DNA from: Rachycentron canadum
Taxonomy: Eukaryota > Chordata > Actinopteri > Carangiformes > Rachycentridae
Length of the DNA: 64,000 bases
NCBI GenBank assembly: GCA_038496675.1
Contig: CM076656.1
Location: 17,881,662-17,945,661 of the forward strand
Reading direction: 5' to 3'
A program made the position numbers and the translations under genes. Below are positions 59,676-64,000 of this stretch, one piece after another (within the stretch, counting starts at the first letter, position 1; every line of letters starts with the position of its first letter). Below the pieces are notes generated by a model. That model ran no database searches, was not told the DNA's origin, and saw only the letters and a list, made by a program, of their open reading frames with translations.

Positions 59676-62600
59676 ATGCGCTGGAAAAGTGAAGTGAAAG
59701 TAGAGTGCTGCATTGTTAGTGAGAACGAGAACGAGTCTCTGTTGTCCAACGATGAGGTGAGTAATGGAAATTAAAGGAAAGGCGGAGGGTATATTTCTTA
59801 CCAGCAGGTTGTGGTGTGAGTCAGTGTAGCCGACAGCTAGAAAATATCGGGGATTAAATATTGGTTGAAATTGCTTTCGCCAATTAAATCAGAGTGGGCT
59901 TCAGCCTGTCATTAAAGCCGGCCTTCCACATCTGACAGCTCAGTATTTTCACAATTTGAAGAAATGTCGAAGGAAATTACCCCTCCCTGAATTCTGCAAT
60001 TAAAACTCAAGTAGTTAATGAGACCCCTTCACCTTTAGGTTACCCCGGGTAGACGTTTGTGGCGAACTTAGTCTTTTAATTGCTGTTATTAAATAAATCA
60101 GTGCCCTTTTCCCCGAAGACCTCGCGCTGGTTTTTTGATTGACACGTGAAAGTGGTGCGCCGGGGTCTAGCCGCGGCACGCGCGCACGCAGCCGGCAGTT
60201 GCCGCATCACAAATGGCAGATCTCAAGAACATAATGCACATAGGATAAGTATTAGTTCAAGTGTTGTCTGTTTTTGTAAGTAATGACTATCCTCCTCTTT
60301 TAAATGTCATTTTGGTAATCGTTTGGCGTTGTCATGGTGAAAAGTGAAAGGCATGATATTTATGGGAAGGAGCGAAGGGGATTTAAGGCAGCTGCGGCAG
60401 TCTGACAGACCGACATCATCTTCCCGCCATAAGCTTCTAGTCATGTGCGAAGATTGCAAAGGAGACGAGGAGCTGCTAGGCAAATGCACTGAGGGCAGGA
60501 GAGACACGATGGTAGGAATTCAACCTTGCAGCTCAGCTAAAACTTATTCATGTGTTTTTTTCCCCCCGAAACAGGTTGGATAAAGGTTTAAATACTTTAA
60601 ATTAGCTTCTAAAAACTCTCAGTCTGGAGGCAGCTCTTCAAATCAGTTTTCTCTTTTGGGTTATATTAAGCTTTTATTTTATTTGTTTTATTTTTTTTCC
60701 TCACTAATTGGCAAGAAAAAAAATCATCTTTTCACAGTTTTTTTTTTTTTTTTTTTTATTTTTAAACGAGGCTTTTATTCTGTCCTGTGTTCAAATTCAC
60801 TCAGAAAAACTTGAAAGCAAATGAGGCTGAACCGGAAACGTGGGAATTTTAAAAAGCCACACTAGAGTGCGAGAGGAAACGATTTATTTCAGGGTTATTA
60901 TCGTTTATTTTATTAGATTTTATTTTATTTTTTAACAGCTCATTGTTATCATTGGTGTCAGTGACAGGTGGGCCGAGTTCAAACGCGTTATTTTTATATA
61001 TTTATAGTCCCTCGCTGTAGGTCTGTTGTGGCTGTGGGGTGGATGCGCTCCGGCGCGTCCTTTTCTAACCGCAGGTTCGATCCCTTCAGGGCGCCCCGGT
61101 GGAAGTTTTGGATGAAGACGCGTCGTCGCTGCAGACGATGGCCTCCGCGCCTCTCCTGGGCAGGACGGTGTGCGCGAGCTGCAGCGAGGAAATTGTGGAT
61201 AAATATTTATTAAAGGTAAACATTGCTCTTTTTTTTTTTGTGCTGCAGTTTTCGAGGATTGTCTTTTTTAGTTAACTTCGGATTACTGCTTTTTTTTTTT
61301 TTTTTTTTTTTTTCCCTTCGTTTGCGTTTGGATTTCTGTGGTTTTTACGTTCAGCGGAGCTGCCTCCGAGCTGACTGACTCCATATTTATCCTGTGTCTT
61401 TGCTTTAGGTTAACGACTTGTGCTGGCATGTGCGCTGTCTCTCGTGCAGCGTGTGCCAGACTTCACTTGGCAGCCACACCAGCTGTTACATCAAAGACAA
61501 AGAAGTTTTCTGCAAACTGGACTACTTTCGGTACGTGCATTTTTCTTAGCGCCGATCGAACGAAAATCGAGGCAACTGAAACGAAATTGTCGAAACAAAC
61601 CAACACAGACACGAACTAGTTATATGGAGAGGATCTAGACCCGTTTTATTTGGAAAGTGCCTTGAAATAACTTCTGTCAACTGGTGCTATATAAATAAAA
61701 ACTGGCCTGAATTAATAATAATAATAATAATAATACGTTTTATAATAATATTTGCATTTATTTATTATTTTACATTCACTTCGTTTCCAATAAAGGCGCC
61801 AATCCGTCCGGTTTTGGCCTAAAAAAACAAAAAAAAAAAAAACAAAACAAAAAAAAAAAAAAAAAACAACCGACCTCTCGTCTCCTCGCAGCCTTTCAAC
61901 TTTCCATCATCACATAAAAGAAATATCGATATTCAGAAATGAGTGATTGACAGAAGATGTTTGAGGTCTTGGCTCATCAGGTTAAATATTATATGACTTC
62001 AGTCATGATTGGCCTAAGGCCGGGATCACTTAAAATATCTCTTAAATCAGTTTCATTTAACCACAAATTTCATTCAGGCATCTGTATGTGTGGGAGAAAA
62101 ACAAACGACCCAAATTATAGCCCATTGAGTTTTACAAAAAAGAAAAAAAGAAGAAAAAAAATTGGCATCGTCCATTAAAATGCAGCAAAGGCATCACACT
62201 CGAGCGTTAAAGCGTTTCAATGCCCTCAGGCAGCTTTGTGGGTGTCTGATGTGCTCACCATGACCTTCACCTGCAGAAGATACGGCACCTGGTGTGCGTG
62301 CTGCGGCAGGAACATCCACTCCACAGACTGGGTCCGCCGGGCCAAGGGAAACGTCTACCACCTGGCCTGCTTCGCCTGCTTCTCCTGCAAGAGGCAGCTG
62401 TCCACCGGGGAGGAGTTCGCCCTGGTGGAGGAGAAGGTGCTCTGCAGGGTCCACTACGACTGCATGCTGGACAACCTCAAGCGAGCCGTGGAGAAAGGTG
62501 AGCCGGTCTGCAGCTGCAGTTTTCACTCTCAGTCTGCATGAAAGTTCCTTCAGCCTTGGACGTGATGTCAAATAACCACTACAGGTTTGTTACACTTCTT

Positions 62601-63835
62601 CTGTTCAAAAAAACACGATCAAATGAATTTCATTTGTAAATTCAATCAAAAATTTCACTTTGAGCTAAGGAAAAGTTAAATGTGCTCTTTTCTCTCATTT
62701 TTTAAAAAAAATTCATAATACATCATTATGACAAAGGAAATACTTGTAGATCTAATTCAAACATACAGCTTCGATAATTCATCTGAGAATAGCAATGTAT
62801 TTGTTTCCCTTTTTATAAACTACTTCATTTAAACATGTGCTACATATTAAAATAAATACTATATACTTAATACTAAAGCAATATATATTCTATTAGTTGT
62901 GCTTCTAATATCATGTGATATTATAGCTAAATGTTTTAATTTGAGAAATCGCTCTCTGTTGCAGGAAACAGTGTTAACATGGAGGGGGCTGTGCCCACTG
63001 AGCAGGAGATTAACCAGCCAAAACCCTCCAAGAGAGCTCGGACCAGCTTCACTGCCGACCAGCTGCAGGTTAACATCAATCTTCACATAGAACAGACAGA
63101 TCATAGGCAGAAAAAATATGTTTGTATTAGATCACTGGGTAAAATACTGTGCGAGTGCTACTGCAACTTCTATTGAGGGGAAGAAGGCGAAGACTAAGGT
63201 GATGAGTCACTTTAATTTGAACTAACTGCAAATGTGTTTTACAACAAGATCTATATTGTCTCACGATTCCATACACACAACTGCATATGAGAATTTTCTC
63301 ACATGACTTGACATGTGAGGAACAAATTTGTGCATTTAATTTAGAGCATCAGAAATGTTCAGACATTAAGTCTGAAAACATTGGCCTTGGTCTTTAAAAT
63401 GATATTTGAATTACAAATTTGTATCAATCAAGATTTAGGACGAGTTCAGATGAGTTTAACTTCCATTTTCATCAACAGATCAATTTAGAAAAGCATTTAT
63501 TTAACTTTGCAATGATGCTGGTTCTTAAATAATAATAAATAATACATTCTGTTGTACTGTTTTTTCTTTAAAAGTGATAATAGTGTAAATTGTTCAGTGT
63601 AATTTTAATTTTTTTTGAACCGTTCATATTGAAGCCTGCATTTAGGACCATGTAGAGAATAAGTCAAAATGTCATGACATGACATCACCTGTCTGATGCT
63701 GAACTGTTTTTTTTTTTTTTTTTACCTGGGCACGCGCAGGTAATGCAGGCCCAGTTTGCCCAGGACAACAACCCAGATGCCCAAACACTGCAGAAGCTGG
63801 CAGAGCAGACGGGCCTCAGCCGAAGAGTCATACAG
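59676..63835 (+). CDS. lhx8: LIM/homeobox protein Lhx8, 5' part of gene
   Basis: Partial gene cut by the right edge. Coding exons: 59676-59756, 61075-61215 (or 61090-61215), 61409-61530, 62277-62497, 62965-63068 and 63740-63835; a possible extra or alternative 5' exon is 60443-60511. All junctions are GT-AG and in phase. The start MRWKSEVKVECC resembles the MYWK start of mammalian Lhx8 and Lhx6; an in-frame ATG at 59565 is an alternative. LIM domain 1: CASCSEEIVDKYLLK, CWHVRCLSCSVC, FCKLDYF. LIM domain 2: CACCGRNIHSTDWVRRAKGN, HLACFACFSCKRQL, LCRVHYD. The homeodomain begins KRARTSFTADQLQV and runs to GLSRRVIQ; the recognition helix is beyond the edge. Lhx8 directs basal forebrain cholinergic neurons, tooth and palate mesenchyme, and oocyte development. 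The DWVRRAKGN and Asn-rich linker fit LHX8 over LHX6. Confidence 0.95.
60443..60511 (+). CDS. lhx8: Alternative or second 5' coding exon of lhx8
   Basis: The frame from ATG 60443 reads MCEDCKGDEELLGKCTEGRR and ends DTM|GTAGGA at 60511, phase 0, compatible with the next exon. The CEDCKG wording loosely recalls the MSEECGR segment of mammalian LHX8. The open frame extends upstream to 60344 and acceptor-like CAGs exist at about 60387 and 60396, also phase 0, but without a pyrimidine tract. It may be an alternative first exon with its own promoter or an internal exon joined to 59676-59756. Confidence 0.5.
61821..61867. repeat. A-rich tract, lhx8 intron
   Basis: Nearly pure A interrupted by four C residues. 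(AAT)n at about 61710-61734 and T-runs at 60738-60760 and 61291-61312 lie nearby in lhx8 introns. Confidence 0.9.
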
Positions 63836-64000
63836 GTTAGTGAAGGGACAACGGAGGGTGGAACATAAAGTATATAATCCTGCTAATTAGAGAGAAGAAA
63901 GGGTTAAATCCCAACCACTAATGTGGTTTATTTGCATAATATGCACCTGCTGGCAATTCAAAACCGGATTAAATGCACTTCTATTTCAACAATATTTTAA

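Noticed and set aside
6590..63835. An undescribed multi-gene system such as a defence island, CRISPR array or biosynthetic cluster
   Set aside because: All sizeable genes are known vertebrate families in a known order, with no array of spaced repeats and no clustered enzymes.
1..64000. tRNA or rRNA genes
   Set aside because: No tRNA A/B-box pairs with a plausible cloverleaf and no rRNA-like segments were recognised by eye; a covariance-model search was not possible.

Overview
This window is nuclear DNA from a vertebrate, almost certainly a ray-finned (teleost) fish. The genes are split by GT-AG introns, the proteins match vertebrate families closely, CA/TG and TA microsatellites are very dense, and there are decayed Tc1/mariner transposons plus fish-type dispersed repeats. 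No bacterial, viral or plasmid features are seen. All exon calls come from reading frames, splice signals and remembered vertebrate orthologues; no alignment was run.

Layout, left to right. (1) ssbp3 on the minus strand: the four 5'-most coding exons (4082 down to 2724), with the rest beyond the left edge. (2) acot11 on the plus strand, complete, 15 coding exons (6590-14389, 603 aa). (3) An unidentified minus-strand terminal exon with its own polyadenylation signal (15078-15207). (4) fpgt, plus strand, complete, 4 exons (16339-18838, 574 aa), including one GC-AG intron. (5) tnni3k, plus strand, complete, 25 exons (19771-33975, 835 aa). (6) erich3, minus strand, complete, 14 exons (48026 down to 35225, 1,811 aa), convergent with tnni3k. 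(7) About 11.5 kb without recognisable genes, holding two Tc1-like transposon remnants and stretches that could be regulatory. (8) The 5' part of lhx8, plus strand (from 59676; cut at the right edge inside the homeobox).

The order fpgt-tnni3k-erich3-lhx8 is the vertebrate block found at human 1p31.1, but CRYZ and TYW3, which sit between ERICH3 and LHX8 in human, are not recognisable here. ssbp3-acot11 is a separate human block at 1p32.3, so the acot11/fpgt boundary joins two segments that lie far apart in human. The genes do not form one pathway: a LIM-domain transcription cofactor (ssbp3), a START-domain acyl-CoA thioesterase (acot11), a GDP-fucose salvage enzyme (fpgt), a cardiac ankyrin-repeat kinase (tnni3k), a Glu-rich cilium-linked protein (erich3) and a LIM-homeodomain factor (lhx8). 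SSBP and LHX proteins are known to meet in LDB1 complexes, but their presence in one window is probably incidental.

I found no undescribed multi-gene system. The most useful leads are the unidentified 3' exon at 15 kb, the GC-AG intron, two acceptors formed by TG microsatellites, the putative cardiac promoter of tnni3k, the 3.4-kb acidic exon of erich3, and the alternative 5' ends of lhx8.
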